DNA of 64,000 bases from Shewanella sairae (lineage in GTDB: Bacteria; Pseudomonadota; Gammaproteobacteria; Enterobacterales; Shewanellaceae). Shown piece after piece: positions 29,155 to 38,343 of this stretch (the stretch's first letter is position 1; every line of letters begins with the position of its first letter). The position numbers were made by a program, and so were the translations under genes. The notes below the pieces were generated by a model. The model saw only the letters and a program-made list of their open reading frames with translations, had not been told where the DNA came from and did no database searches. The DNA lies in NCBI RefSeq assembly GCF_023283535.1, contig NZ_JAKILT010000021.1, positions 1-64,000 on the forward strand, in the 5' to 3' direction.

Positions 29155-29910
29155 ATGTTCAAGCAGATAATTTGTATTGCCGCAATATCAACAGCCCTTG
29201 CCGGTTGTGCAACAACTACCGATAAAAATGTACCAATTCCAGTTGATGCGACTGCACTAGAAGCCAGTTTAACCAAGCAAGAAAGTAATATTCTCGGTGC
29301 GATTAATACCTGTAATCAAAGCCAAGCTGCCGCTTTTGAAACCTTAACGGCACAAATTGATGAACTTAAAGCTAATGTTGCCCAATTAAATGTCAAAGAA
29401 GAAAAGGCCGTCGTGCCCGTTGTCGCTCCAGTGCAATGCCCTCCTTCGCCTAACGGTGACAAGTTTATGCTTGGCGCCATAGAAAATGTCTATGTCGATG
29501 AAGTCAAAGCCAGCTTTGAAACCCGAATCGATACTGGTGCAGAGTCATCTTCACTCGACGCCCGTAACATTATTTTATTTGAAAGAGATGGCAGCCAATG
29601 GGTTCGATTCGATGTCTTCACCCAAGGCAATAAGCAACCTGCTCAAACATTCGAATCTAAAGTCGAGCGCTTTGTCAGAATTAAGCAAGATGCTGAAGAT
29701 AAGAGTGACCGTCGTCCAGTCATCCACGCGCATTTAGAGATCGGTCAGTATAAAGCTGAAACCGATTTGAATCTAAGCGACCGTAGCCATTTGGAGTATC
29801 CACTGTTACTTGGCCGCAAGTTTATGCAAGACATCGCAGTTGTCGATGTTGGACAAACTTTTATCCATGGCAAAAAACAAGACGCTAAACCGTCTAAAAC
29901 CAATAAATAG
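29155..29910 (+). CDS. Lipoprotein with retropepsin-like (putative ATP-dependent zinc protease family) domain
   Basis: A 251-residue predicted lipoprotein. The lipobox is LAGC (residue 21), followed by a coiled region to about 85. The C-terminal domain (about 110-240) has the aspartic-protease signature IDTGAESSSLDA, as in retropepsins and the family annotated as putative ATP-dependent zinc protease. Aspartyl proteolysis by a dimer is the inferred activity; no zinc motif is visible. The ATG at 29155 is preferred to one at 29143 because it gives a standard lipoprotein signal and has GGGAAG upstream. The next two genes encode the usual partners of this family, an inactive transglutaminase-7TM protein and an ATP-grasp ligase. 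Confidence 0.85.
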   Translation: MFKQIICIAAISTALAGCATTTDKNVPIPVDATALEASLTKQESNILGAINTCNQSQAAAFETLTAQIDELKANVAQLNVKEEKAVVPVVAPVQCPPSPNGDKFMLGAIENVYVDEVKASFETRIDTGAESSSLDARNIILFERDGSQWVRFDVFTQGNKQPAQTFESKVERFVRIKQDAEDKSDRRPVIHAHLEIGQYKAETDLNLSDRSHLEYPLLLGRKFMQDIAVVDVGQTFIHGKKQDAKPSKTNK

Positions 29911-29921
29911 GATAAATGTAA

Positions 29922-31430
29922 ATGCATTCTAGAAAACCCTTTTATATTTTAGTTGCCTTGCTATTTATTGCAGGTATCGCCGCGAGTGTTTACCGCGGAA
30001 TCGAGCACAGCGTACCTTTTGTTCCAGGAAAACAAGTACAGAGCTGGGCAGTCGACGCCAAGGTGAGCTTTCGTGGCACTGGCGAGCCAGCAGAAGTCTC
30101 TTTTTCTTTACCAGAAGATCCTGCTTACGAAATCTTGGTCGAAAATGCCACTTCACCGGGTTATGGTTTAACCATTACTAATAATGCCATTGACCGCCGA
30201 GCGATTTGGTCTGTTCGTAGCGCAACTGGCACCCAAGATCTTTATTACAAAGTCACATTGATCCCAACCGGTCAAGACAAGCTTTTAGATCCAAATGAGC
30301 CTCAAGCGCCTGCTGCTTATATTTGGCCAGCAACTGAACAAGCGGCTGCTGAACAGGCAATTGAAGAGGTTTGGTCGCGTAGTGCAACTAATCTGTCTTT
30401 CGCACAGCAATTAAACAAAGTGTTAAATGCTAACGAGCGCAGCCAGAATATTGAGCTACTGCTAACCAGTAATACACCGACCAAATTATTTATCAGAATG
30501 CTGCATAGTAAAGGCATACCCGCTAAAGAAGTCAGCGGTCTTTACTTAGAAGATCAGCGCCGTAGACAGCAACTGTCAAATTTCGTAGAAGTCTATAATG
30601 ACGGTGAATGGCATCTATTTAACGCAGAAGATGGCAGCCAGGGCCGCCCAGACAATTTATTGTTATGGGACCGTTCTGGTACCTCAGTACTTGATGTAAT
30701 TGGCGGCGTTAACTCACAAGTTAACTTCTCTATGCTGCAAGATACTCGCTCAGCGCTAGCTACAGCAATTGATGTGATGAAAAACGACAACGCGTTAGAT
30801 TTCTCGCTTTATCAATTACCACTCGAAGAACAGAGCTTGTTTAAAGGTATTTTGCTGATCCCAATTGGTGTATTGGTCGTGGTCTTCCTGCGAGTACTTA
30901 TCGGTATCAAGACCTCAGGTACCTTTATGCCAGTCTTGATTGCATTAGCATTCATCCAAACGACCCTATTCACCGGTTTAATTGGTTTCCTTCTAATTGT
31001 TGCATTTGGTTTGATGATCCGCTCTTACTTATCAGAGCTTAACTTATTGCTCATATCCAGGATCTCCGCCGTTATTATCGTGGTGATCGGTATTATCGGC
31101 TTGTTTACCTTGTTGTCTTACAAGTTTGGCTTAAGCGAAGGCTTAACGATTACTTTCTTCCCGATGATCATCTTAGCGTGGACAATCGAAAGAATGTCTA
31201 TCCTTTGGGAAGAAGAAGGCCCTAAAGAAGTTATCGTACAAGGTGGCGGCAGCCTATTTGTAGCAACACTTGCTTATTTAGCAATGAGCGCAACTTGGGT
31301 ACAGCACTGGGTATTTAACTTCCTCGGCATTCACTTAGTCATTTTGGCTCTAGTACTGCTAATGGGTCAATACACAGGATATCGCCTGCTTGAGCTTAAA
31401 CGCTTTAAGCCACTAGCTGGAGAAAAATAA
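29922..31430 (+). CDS. Inactive transglutaminase domain fused to a multi-pass membrane domain
   Basis: A 502-residue membrane protein of the inactive-transglutaminase plus 7TM family. Helix 1 is at about 6-23, a periplasmic region about 25-290 includes a transglutaminase-like fold, and about seven helices follow (about 305-495). In the core, the stretch TPTKLFIRMLHSKGIPAKEV has no cysteine where the catalytic one is expected. The strand NFVEVYNDGEWHLF has Asn where histidine would be. This supports the inactive label and a binding role. It lies 11 bp after the lipoprotein gene and shares one base with the ATP-grasp gene. Confidence 0.88.
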   Translation: MHSRKPFYILVALLFIAGIAASVYRGIEHSVPFVPGKQVQSWAVDAKVSFRGTGEPAEVSFSLPEDPAYEILVENATSPGYGLTITNNAIDRRAIWSVRSATGTQDLYYKVTLIPTGQDKLLDPNEPQAPAAYIWPATEQAAAEQAIEEVWSRSATNLSFAQQLNKVLNANERSQNIELLLTSNTPTKLFIRMLHSKGIPAKEVSGLYLEDQRRRQQLSNFVEVYNDGEWHLFNAEDGSQGRPDNLLLWDRSGTSVLDVIGGVNSQVNFSMLQDTRSALATAIDVMKNDNALDFSLYQLPLEEQSLFKGILLIPIGVLVVVFLRVLIGIKTSGTFMPVLIALAFIQTTLFTGLIGFLLIVAFGLMIRSYLSELNLLLISRISAVIIVVIGIIGLFTLLSYKFGLSEGLTITFFPMIILAWTIERMSILWEEEGPKEVIVQGGGSLFVATLAYLAMSATWVQHWVFNFLGIHLVILALVLLMGQYTGYRLLELKRFKPLAGEK

Positions 31431-32380
31431 TGTTTCTAGCTAAGCCGTCAGATCTACGCCGAAATGGTGTATTGTGTATGAACAAGCGTAATATCGACTA
31501 CATTGGTCGATATAACCCACGTAAGTACTACAAACGAGTCGATGATAAGTTAACCACTAAACAATTGGCATTGGCGAATAACATCGCCGTGCCAGACTTA
31601 ATTGGTACTGTATCTGAACAACACGGAATTGCTGACATTCCAGCCATGGTCAACGACACTGACGGCTTTGTAATTAAACCGTCTAAAGGTTCTGGCGGTA
31701 AAGGGATCTTAGTGGTTACCAAAGTTGAAAACGGCCGCTACTACAAACCTAATGGACAAGAAGTTACCCCTTCAGAAGTTGACCGACACGTATCTAACGT
31801 ATTAAGTGGACTGTTCTCTTTAGGTGGAAAACCTGATGTAGCCATTGTCGAAGGCTTGATTCAGTTTGATCCTGTATTTGATGGCTACTCTTATGAAGGT
31901 GTACCAGACATTCGTCTAATCATTTTCAAGGGGTTCCCAATCATGGGCATGTTGCGTCTTTCAACGGCGGCATCTGACGGTAAGGCAAACTTGCACCAAG
32001 GGGCTGTAGGTGTCGGAATTGATATTGCAACAGGCAAAGGCCTACATGCAGTGCAATTTGATCAGCCAATAGATTTGCACCCTGATACGCAAAAAGAGCT
32101 AATTTCGATACAGGTTCCGCAGTGGGATACCTTATTGCATACAGCCTCAATGGCTTATGAAATGTCAGAACTTGGCTATCTCGGTACCGATATGGTGCTA
32201 GATAAAAATAAAGGCCCACTGTTGCTTGAGCTAAATGCCCGTCCAGGTTTAGCGATTCAAATTGCTAATGGTCGCGGTATTTTACCTAACCTTCGTCATG
32301 TAGAAAAAATGGGCAACCATAATATGACAGTCGAAGAACGTGTGGCATACGCCAAAATCCATTTCAGTGCCAACAGCTAA
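31430..32380 (+). CDS. ATP-grasp alpha-L-glutamate ligase-like protein
   Basis: A 316-residue cytoplasmic ATP-grasp enzyme. The family is expected to add amino acids, possibly glutamate, to a peptide, protein or metabolite through an acyl-phosphate. The ATP-binding loop is KPSKGSGGKGILVV (about 84-97), and the metal-binding end motif is LLLELNARPGLAIQIAN (about 264-280). The start ATG overlaps the previous stop (TAATG). Comparative genomics has linked this family with retropepsins and transglutaminase-7TM proteins as a peptide-modification system. Substrate and product are unknown to me. Confidence 0.88.
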   Translation: MFLAKPSDLRRNGVLCMNKRNIDYIGRYNPRKYYKRVDDKLTTKQLALANNIAVPDLIGTVSEQHGIADIPAMVNDTDGFVIKPSKGSGGKGILVVTKVENGRYYKPNGQEVTPSEVDRHVSNVLSGLFSLGGKPDVAIVEGLIQFDPVFDGYSYEGVPDIRLIIFKGFPIMGMLRLSTAASDGKANLHQGAVGVGIDIATGKGLHAVQFDQPIDLHPDTQKELISIQVPQWDTLLHTASMAYEMSELGYLGTDMVLDKNKGPLLLELNARPGLAIQIANGRGILPNLRHVEKMGNHNMTVEERVAYAKIHFSANS

Positions 32381-34154
32381 TCTGCGTCAATGGCTGTTAA
32401 AGCCAGCTATCTGGTGTTTATTTTGCTTTAATACGGCAGCTTATGCTGCCGTATCTCCTATCCCACTGTTAGTCGAGCAATGTCTTAATTATCAGTTTCC
32501 AACTAAGTCCAATTTAGATAATCAAGCTAACAAGCCTAACGAAAACATTAGTTTTATTATTGAAAACGAAGCCATCGCGCTTGAACGAAACCTCATTGGC
32601 TTTTTCAATATCAACGATAGACTCAAGTATTATCGTCATTTTCCACTCACATACGCTGACCGTGAGCGTGTGTTGCAATGTCAGTTATATCTAGCTGACG
32701 AGCTAGCGCTATTTTTTAAGTCTGCAGAATTTCAATCCATTCGCTTTAAACTCGCAGCCAGTCAAGACCCCAATATTCAAGCATTAGCAAAACGCATCAA
32801 TCGTTTAGCTAAAAATACCGAAAAGCCCTACGATAAAGCGCAACTACATACGGCGCAGGCGACTTTTAAGCAAGGTGTGAGTAGCCAGTCATTAAGCCTG
32901 AATTTTATTGGCGAGCGTTGTAAATTAGATCAGACTGCAGCGATTACTGAACAAGTAACAACTGAGCAAGTCACACCTCAGCGTAACAAATCCTTTAACG
33001 ACTCTTTAGCAAGCTATTTAATTAAACAGCCTAATGAGCAGTGCCGAAAACAAGTTTGGCAGGCATATCAAGGGCGCGCTTCGGTAAAGAACCACACCGC
33101 ACTCATGCAAATCACTGAGTTGCGCCAACAACAAGCCACACAAGCAGGTTTTACTGACTATGTTGATACTATGCTGAGTCAGCAATGGCTAGCAGAGCCG
33201 AGCTTAGTCGCCAAATTTTTAGATGCGCAAACTCAAGCTATTAATATCGCCCCTTGGGATCTCGGCCAGTTACTTGCAAAAGCGCAGTCAACAAAAGTCG
33301 AGTCATACAGCTCAAAGCTATGGCTACAACAAATAGGTACTGTACTCGAAACGCTTGGGATCCGCTTTTCTGAGGTTAATCCAAAGCTGTATCGTATTTA
33401 CCATGAAGATCGATTAATTGGTGAGGTTTATGTAAACCTTGGTAAAAGGATTAAGGCGAAAGCGATTCGTCATACCGTGGTTGGCCAGCAGTTTGGTCAA
33501 TTTGAATTAACCCTTCTCACTGATTTAAACCAATACAAAACCCAAAGTCAGGTAATTAACGTAATTGCGCAAATTGTTAGTCAATTAGCCAGTGGCGATA
33601 AGTATTATCTTAATAATACCCTAGGCGAAACTCAGGACAGCGCCCAAATCGACCTGCTTTGGCTGCAAACTTGGCTTAAAGCTAAACTTTTACCTACGCC
33701 GACACAGGGTAGCAGAGAGGCAATATTGCAGCGTTATTCAGCGCAGCTACAGGTGTTTCGCGCTAAGGTCGCACTCAATACTTATTTAGCAGCAGACAGC
33801 ACTAACAAATTCGATTTAAATAAAGCGTTTACGCTCGCATTTGGTAAGAATTGGGATAATATCAGCGACTCAGCTTATAGTTTTAGCGCCATTGTGTACC
33901 AAGGGCCAATTTACTACCAAAATATCTGGCAGCAAGCCGTCGCTAACGATATTTACCAGTCGACAAAAGACTGTCAGAATCAAAAACGTGTTTTCAACAA
34001 CTTAGTGGTTAATGAAACCGCTAGCGATTTAGCAACTCGATTGCAATTATTACTAGGGGAGCCAATAACCAGTGACTCACTCATCAAAAGGACTCAATAT
34101 GCCTTCAATCATCAAGATCAGCACCCTCGCAGCTGCACTTTTTTGCGCCAATAG
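32340..34154 (+). CDS. Secreted M3-peptidase-like protein lacking the zinc motif
   Basis: A protein of up to 604 residues with a hydrophobic signal segment ending AAYA (about 37). The stretch ALMQITELRQQQATQAGFTDYVD resembles the M3 (oligopeptidase) pattern of helices ahead of the catalytic domain. PWDLGQLL and a later IGEVYVNLGKR also match conserved M3 segments. Where M3 enzymes carry HExxH, this protein reads VINVIAQIVSQLAS, so zinc binding and peptidase activity are probably lost. The GTG at 32340 overlaps the ATP-grasp gene by 41 bp; a GTG at 32367 is possible. The M3 relation is by eye and moderate in strength. Context suggests a peptide-binding partner of the upstream genes. Confidence 0.6.
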   Translation: MWHTPKSISVPTANLRQWLLKPAIWCLFCFNTAAYAAVSPIPLLVEQCLNYQFPTKSNLDNQANKPNENISFIIENEAIALERNLIGFFNINDRLKYYRHFPLTYADRERVLQCQLYLADELALFFKSAEFQSIRFKLAASQDPNIQALAKRINRLAKNTEKPYDKAQLHTAQATFKQGVSSQSLSLNFIGERCKLDQTAAITEQVTTEQVTPQRNKSFNDSLASYLIKQPNEQCRKQVWQAYQGRASVKNHTALMQITELRQQQATQAGFTDYVDTMLSQQWLAEPSLVAKFLDAQTQAINIAPWDLGQLLAKAQSTKVESYSSKLWLQQIGTVLETLGIRFSEVNPKLYRIYHEDRLIGEVYVNLGKRIKAKAIRHTVVGQQFGQFELTLLTDLNQYKTQSQVINVIAQIVSQLASGDKYYLNNTLGETQDSAQIDLLWLQTWLKAKLLPTPTQGSREAILQRYSAQLQVFRAKVALNTYLAADSTNKFDLNKAFTLAFGKNWDNISDSAYSFSAIVYQGPIYYQNIWQQAVANDIYQSTKDCQNQKRVFNNLVVNETASDLATRLQLLLGEPITSDSLIKRTQYAFNHQDQHPRSCTFLRQ

Positions 34155-35184
34155 TTTTGCCGCCGACCTTGCTGTCACAGAGTCCAATAAGGCTATGGTA
34201 TATCAAAGAATAAAAGCAAACCTCGAAGAGCATCTATTCGAGCTTCCTCCGCGTATTCAAGGACATTATGGTATACGTCAATATCGAATGACTGGCGATG
34301 CAAAATACGCCAATGCTGCACTTGTCGACCTATACGCCGTAACAGAAGCACAGGCTTTTTATGCCTGTAATATTGATAAACCTGGATTTATCTCCGAACA
34401 AGCAGAGCAAGCGATTTCAGTGCTAGGCAAAGGTCCACGGGCCAAAGCGCGTAAAAAAGCACTGCAACCGTTTCCTGAGTTTATTTTTTATACCGATGTG
34501 TTACTGCGTTATTCTAGTCGAATCAATGAGTTCGGGTTTACAGGTCCGTGCCATGATAAATTGACGGCATCGCTTAAAAAAGCCGATTTAAAAACCGGAC
34601 TAACCGACAAAGCGATGATAAAAAGTTGGGCTGCTCAACTCATTAATTATGTGTACTGGGCAAAACAAATTGGTGTGGGTGATTACCTAGCAGATTATAA
34701 ACAAGCCTTTATCGAAGTTTATCCTGATAGCCAAGATAAACAGCTAGATAAAAAGCAATACCGAAATAAGCTTTATGGCATGACACACTTTATTTTTGCT
34801 GCCAGTGAATATTACCAACATAGTGTTAATGCACAGGAATTTGCTTGGATATTAGACCATTTTGAGCACAATATTGACCGTATCCTAGAAGATGCAACTG
34901 ACGATATTATTGCTGAAGTTGGCATTAGCTTCTTACTTGCAGGTAAAGCTGAACACCCGGTAGTAAAAAAGACTCAGCAGCATATTCTCAATGCTTTTGA
35001 TACCAAAGAGCAGATAATTCCTTCTCCTCGTGGCAAGCCTGATCTGGTGATGGGAGAGCACCGAAATGTTTTGGCTATGATGCTACTTGATTGGCCTGAG
35101 AACTTACACAAAGGCCCTTACTTATCTGAATTGAAGGCCACTAAAAAGTATCTTCCAAAGCAAGTGACGCCAATTAAACAATAA
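34099..35184 (+). CDS. Secreted DUF3541-like protein
   Basis: A 361-residue predicted periplasmic protein with a clear signal peptide (MPSIIKISTLAAALFCANSFAA, cleavage near 22). The mature part is helical, with many Tyr and Lys residues, and includes RIQGHYGIRQYRMTGDAKYANAALVDLY. It resembles DUF3541, a family I recall from Vibrio and Shewanella with no assigned function. The ATG at 34099 is chosen because AAGGA lies 7 bp upstream and it gives a standard signal. An in-frame ATG at 34072 would add nine polar residues. It overlaps the M3-like gene by 56 bp and is the last gene of the run, which ends at a strong hairpin. Confidence 0.65.
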   Translation: MPSIIKISTLAAALFCANSFAADLAVTESNKAMVYQRIKANLEEHLFELPPRIQGHYGIRQYRMTGDAKYANAALVDLYAVTEAQAFYACNIDKPGFISEQAEQAISVLGKGPRAKARKKALQPFPEFIFYTDVLLRYSSRINEFGFTGPCHDKLTASLKKADLKTGLTDKAMIKSWAAQLINYVYWAKQIGVGDYLADYKQAFIEVYPDSQDKQLDKKQYRNKLYGMTHFIFAASEYYQHSVNAQEFAWILDHFEHNIDRILEDATDDIIAEVGISFLLAGKAEHPVVKKTQQHILNAFDTKEQIIPSPRGKPDLVMGEHRNVLAMMLLDWPENLHKGPYLSELKATKKYLPKQVTPIKQ

Positions 35185-35190
35185 ACAACA

Positions 35191-35222
35191 GCGTTAAGGG
35201 ACTAAACAGCGTCCCTTAACGC
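35191..35222. terminator. Hairpin terminator between convergent genes
   Basis: Perfect 12-bp stem GCGTTAAGGGAC/GTCCCTTAACGC with an 8-nt loop. It is followed by a modest T-rich stretch on the plus strand. It separates the cmoA-led run from the hybrid kinase gene. Confidence 0.75.
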
Positions 35223-35226
35223 TTCT

Positions 35227-37647
35227 TCAATGCAGCTTAGCAAGCTTATCCACTAACACTTCTCGCTTAAACGGTTTAGGTAAGTAGTCATCCATCCCTG
35301 AATCAAAACACTTTTGAATATCATCATCCAAAATTGATGCCGTTAAGGCGATAATTTTTACCCGTTGTGCATCTTCTTGTTGCTCAAATAGCCGTATCGC
35401 CCTTGTCGCTTCAAACCCATCCATAATGGGCATCATACAGTCCATTAAAATGACCGAAAAGTTGCCAATGTTACGCTTATAATGCTCTAGCGCTTCTTTA
35501 CCGTCATTAGCAATAAGGTAAGGTAAATCCAATTTATTCAAGTTAATTGAAACAACTTGTTGATTAACTTTATTGTCTTCTACCACCAGCACCATTCTTT
35601 TGTTATTTTTGGCTTTTCCTGGAGTCGGAGCAAAAATTTCCTTCTGCAGATAGCGATGGCTTATAGACTTAATCAAAGTGTCTAAACGAACACCTAACAA
35701 GGGTAAAGTAATATAACCCGCAACGAGATCGCCAAAGTCTTCATGCTTAGCGTTATTCTGCCTTGCAATAAGCAACGGACTACCTGAGAATTCAGCCGCA
35801 ATTCTTGCCAGTACTGCTTTAGAAGATACATCCTCAATGTTGAGAACAATCACGCTTGACTGCTTGAGTAAAGGAATAACCTCCTCAACCTTGTGCGTTT
35901 TATCAAGTTGATAATTTAGGCTTTTAATGTTTTGCACCAACAAAGGATTGTGCTGAGTTGCACAATAAATCAAATGCTGATGTGATTTTTCATCAATGCG
36001 TGGCTTTTTTTGTTTACTGAAAACCAATGAAAAATAAAATTCACTGCCCATATTCTTAGTCGAGTTAATGACAATTTTACCTCCCATCATACTGACTATT
36101 TTTGCAGAAATAGATAAGCCTAGGCCTGTGCCACCATATTCAACTGATGTATTGCTTTCAGCTTGCTGAAACTCCTCGAAAATTCGCTCATGTTTGCTGC
36201 TATCGATACCACACCCTGTATCTTTAACCGAAAATAACAAACAAATATCCTTGTCCGTCTCCGCTTCAATAACTAACTGAAAAGACACAGAGCCGGACTC
36301 GGTAAACTTTATTGCGTTAGAGGCTAAATTCATTAGCACCTGACGTAACTTTTGTTCATCGGCTTTTATATAAGTAGGAATATCTTGCGCCATAGTGATC
36401 CGTAGAGCGATATTTTTTTGCTGTGCTTTAGGCGCAATCAGTGCTGCTGTATCATAAATGACTTCTTTGATACTGCAGGTATGGGGGCAGATCTCCAGAT
36501 GACCAGATTCTATTTTGGAAAGGTCCAAAATATCATTGATTAACATAAGCAATGTCTGCGAAGAAGAGTTTATTGTCGCTAAGTAGTCTTTTTGAATAGC
36601 CGAAAGGTTTGAATCAGTTAAGATCTCGGTCATGCCGATAATCCCGTTCAACGGCGTTCTTATTTCATGGGACATATTGGCTAAAAATGAGCTTTTGGCT
36701 CTATTGGCTTGCGCCTCTTTTTGCCTTGCAAAAATAAGACCTCGTTCCATTCGAGTAATGCTGTGAAAAATATAGTAAAGGATAAAAATTATTGATAATA
36801 CTAATAATAATTCAATCACAGAACGATTGCGTGTAAGTACGCTAATTCGCTTTTCAACCTGCTGTGGAATTTGGTTAAACAGATTATCCAGACTTGCTTC
36901 AACACTATGGACATTTGCTCTAAGCGCACCATGGTAACCTAAGGATTCTGAGTAACCTTTACTTTCTTGCGCCTGCTGTAACTGAAAAAATGCACGTTCA
37001 AAAGCGATAAATGCTTCTAATAGCGGCTGCTTTGATTGCTCTTTTGTCCCAATTTCATCTTCAATCAAATTAAACTGTAGTTTTATATCACTTAACAAAA
37101 GTGGGTTATAGCTTTCAAAAAAGTTAAAAACCGTCGCTTGTACATTGATTATCATTGTCAATAATTCTGTATCTTGCAGCTCATTGGTAAGTAACTGGAG
37201 AGCTTTAGAACTATTTTCGAAATACTGTAGGTAGCCTTGCTGACCAGCAATCCCTTTTATTCTATATATTTCTTGGACAAGCAAAAAGAATGTCTGTTGA
37301 TATGCTCTAAGGTTAGCGATTGCCTTTTGATTATCATAACTAACAGCTAACTCGCTTCTCGCTAACTGCAAACTAATACGAGTTAATTGCTGTTCTAATT
37401 CAGCGCGAAGGGTTACTACCTGAAGTTGATACTTTTGCTCTACTCGGCTAATAAAGTCTTTCTCATTACGCCTTATCATTAATAAGGTATTTGCCGCTAC
37501 GACCACCTCGTTCTCTAGTGTTAATAGGCTTGTTCTTGTTTTAGATACGTATTGCGCCATTGCAATATTAATAATCAATAAAATGATGATAGCTATGCTA
37601 CCTGCTAGCAAGTATTGCTTTATTGACCAACTTCCTTGTTTAGACAT
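35227..37647 (-). CDS. Hybrid sensor histidine kinase with receiver domain
   Basis: An 806-residue membrane kinase. Order: helix about 13-33; periplasmic helical sensor about 34-275, starting with a RRNEKDFISR stretch typical of four-helix-bundle sensors; helix about 276-296; dimerisation/phosphoacceptor domain with MSHEIRTPLNG (His327); ATPase domain with LMNLASNAIKFTESG, VKDTGCGID and YGGTGLGLSIS; a degenerate receiver-like region about 550-670 lacking a DxxM phosphosite; and a C-terminal receiver with VEDNKVNQQ, ILMDCMMPIMDG (Asp736) and PKPF. There is no Hpt domain. The nearby stand-alone receiver (38344-38709) is a candidate partner. AAGGGGC lies upstream of the ATG. The ligand is unknown. 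Confidence 0.93.
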   Translation of the reverse strand: MSKQGSWSIKQYLLAGSIAIIILLIINIAMAQYVSKTRTSLLTLENEVVVAANTLLMIRRNEKDFISRVEQKYQLQVVTLRAELEQQLTRISLQLARSELAVSYDNQKAIANLRAYQQTFFLLVQEIYRIKGIAGQQGYLQYFENSSKALQLLTNELQDTELLTMIINVQATVFNFFESYNPLLLSDIKLQFNLIEDEIGTKEQSKQPLLEAFIAFERAFFQLQQAQESKGYSESLGYHGALRANVHSVEASLDNLFNQIPQQVEKRISVLTRNRSVIELLLVLSIIFILYYIFHSITRMERGLIFARQKEAQANRAKSSFLANMSHEIRTPLNGIIGMTEILTDSNLSAIQKDYLATINSSSQTLLMLINDILDLSKIESGHLEICPHTCSIKEVIYDTAALIAPKAQQKNIALRITMAQDIPTYIKADEQKLRQVLMNLASNAIKFTESGSVSFQLVIEAETDKDICLLFSVKDTGCGIDSSKHERIFEEFQQAESNTSVEYGGTGLGLSISAKIVSMMGGKIVINSTKNMGSEFYFSLVFSKQKKPRIDEKSHQHLIYCATQHNPLLVQNIKSLNYQLDKTHKVEEVIPLLKQSSVIVLNIEDVSSKAVLARIAAEFSGSPLLIARQNNAKHEDFGDLVAGYITLPLLGVRLDTLIKSISHRYLQKEIFAPTPGKAKNNKRMVLVVEDNKVNQQVVSINLNKLDLPYLIANDGKEALEHYKRNIGNFSVILMDCMMPIMDGFEATRAIRLFEQQEDAQRVKIIALTASILDDDIQKCFDSGMDDYLPKPFKREVLVDKLAKLH

Positions 37648-37865
37648 ATGCGCCCCTTAAGAGTATGCATATAAACAATAGGTCAAATAAGCGGCTTCCA
37701 CCAAGTTAGCGCTAAGAATATACACTGAAGCAGTGACTAATAGTAAGAAAGAGACGAAAAGTAGCGCTATAGGCTAAAATATCAGGGGGTTGCTTATAGA
37801 ATTGCGAGAATCAGTAACAGTATACATAACAGCCGTTATACCTGTTCGACTCAAATAGACAGCAA

Positions 37866-38114
37866 TTAAACTTTTATATCGATTATGCTACCTAGCATAT
37901 CATAGGAGGTCTGTATGACCTCTGCAGAGGCTTGAGCATTGATACTCGCTTGAGCGACATCGACTAATGCTTGGGTAGTATCTTCTGCTGCGACCACACT
38001 TGTTCCTGCAACTGACTGGCTTGCACCAGCTATATCAATTGTGGCTTGGGTTAAATCAGTCTGTGCAGCCTGAAAGCCATTCATTCCCGAAATAATACTT
38101 GGTGGTATTTGCAT
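37866..38114 (-). CDS. Minimal flagellar-rod-like small protein
   Basis: An 82-residue protein (87 if TTG at 38129 is the start). The N-terminal part, IISGMNGFQAAQTDLTQATIDIAGAS, resembles the N-terminal helix of flagellar rod and hook proteins (SGM-x-AAQ...NIA). The C-terminal part, SAEVIQTSYDMLGSIIDIKV, resembles their C-terminal helix (KVIKTxDEMLGTLLDI). The middle is short and rich in Ala, Val, Thr and Gln. The large D1 domain of true rod proteins is absent. The two helices could form a coiled coil. No flagellar gene is nearby. It lies between a hybrid kinase and a receiver protein, with which it may be linked. Function unknown. Confidence 0.6.
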   Translation of the reverse strand: MQIPPSIISGMNGFQAAQTDLTQATIDIAGASQSVAGTSVVAAEDTTQALVDVAQASINAQASAEVIQTSYDMLGSIIDIKV

Positions 38115-38343
38115 AATGTCATCCAACAACCAAACTTAATTAGCTCGATTATCATACAGGAATGATACAAAGTATAGCGTTTTAAAAACTCGTATATATG
38201 AATACACTAACTACAATTAACTTGTGATAACAACTAGATAAACTGCAGCTCAAAAATACGCCTATCAATAGCCTTTATCGAAATTAAATGTTAGCCTTTT
38301 TGATTACAATAAATCTTCACAAATCCGCTTAGGGGAAGTCTAA

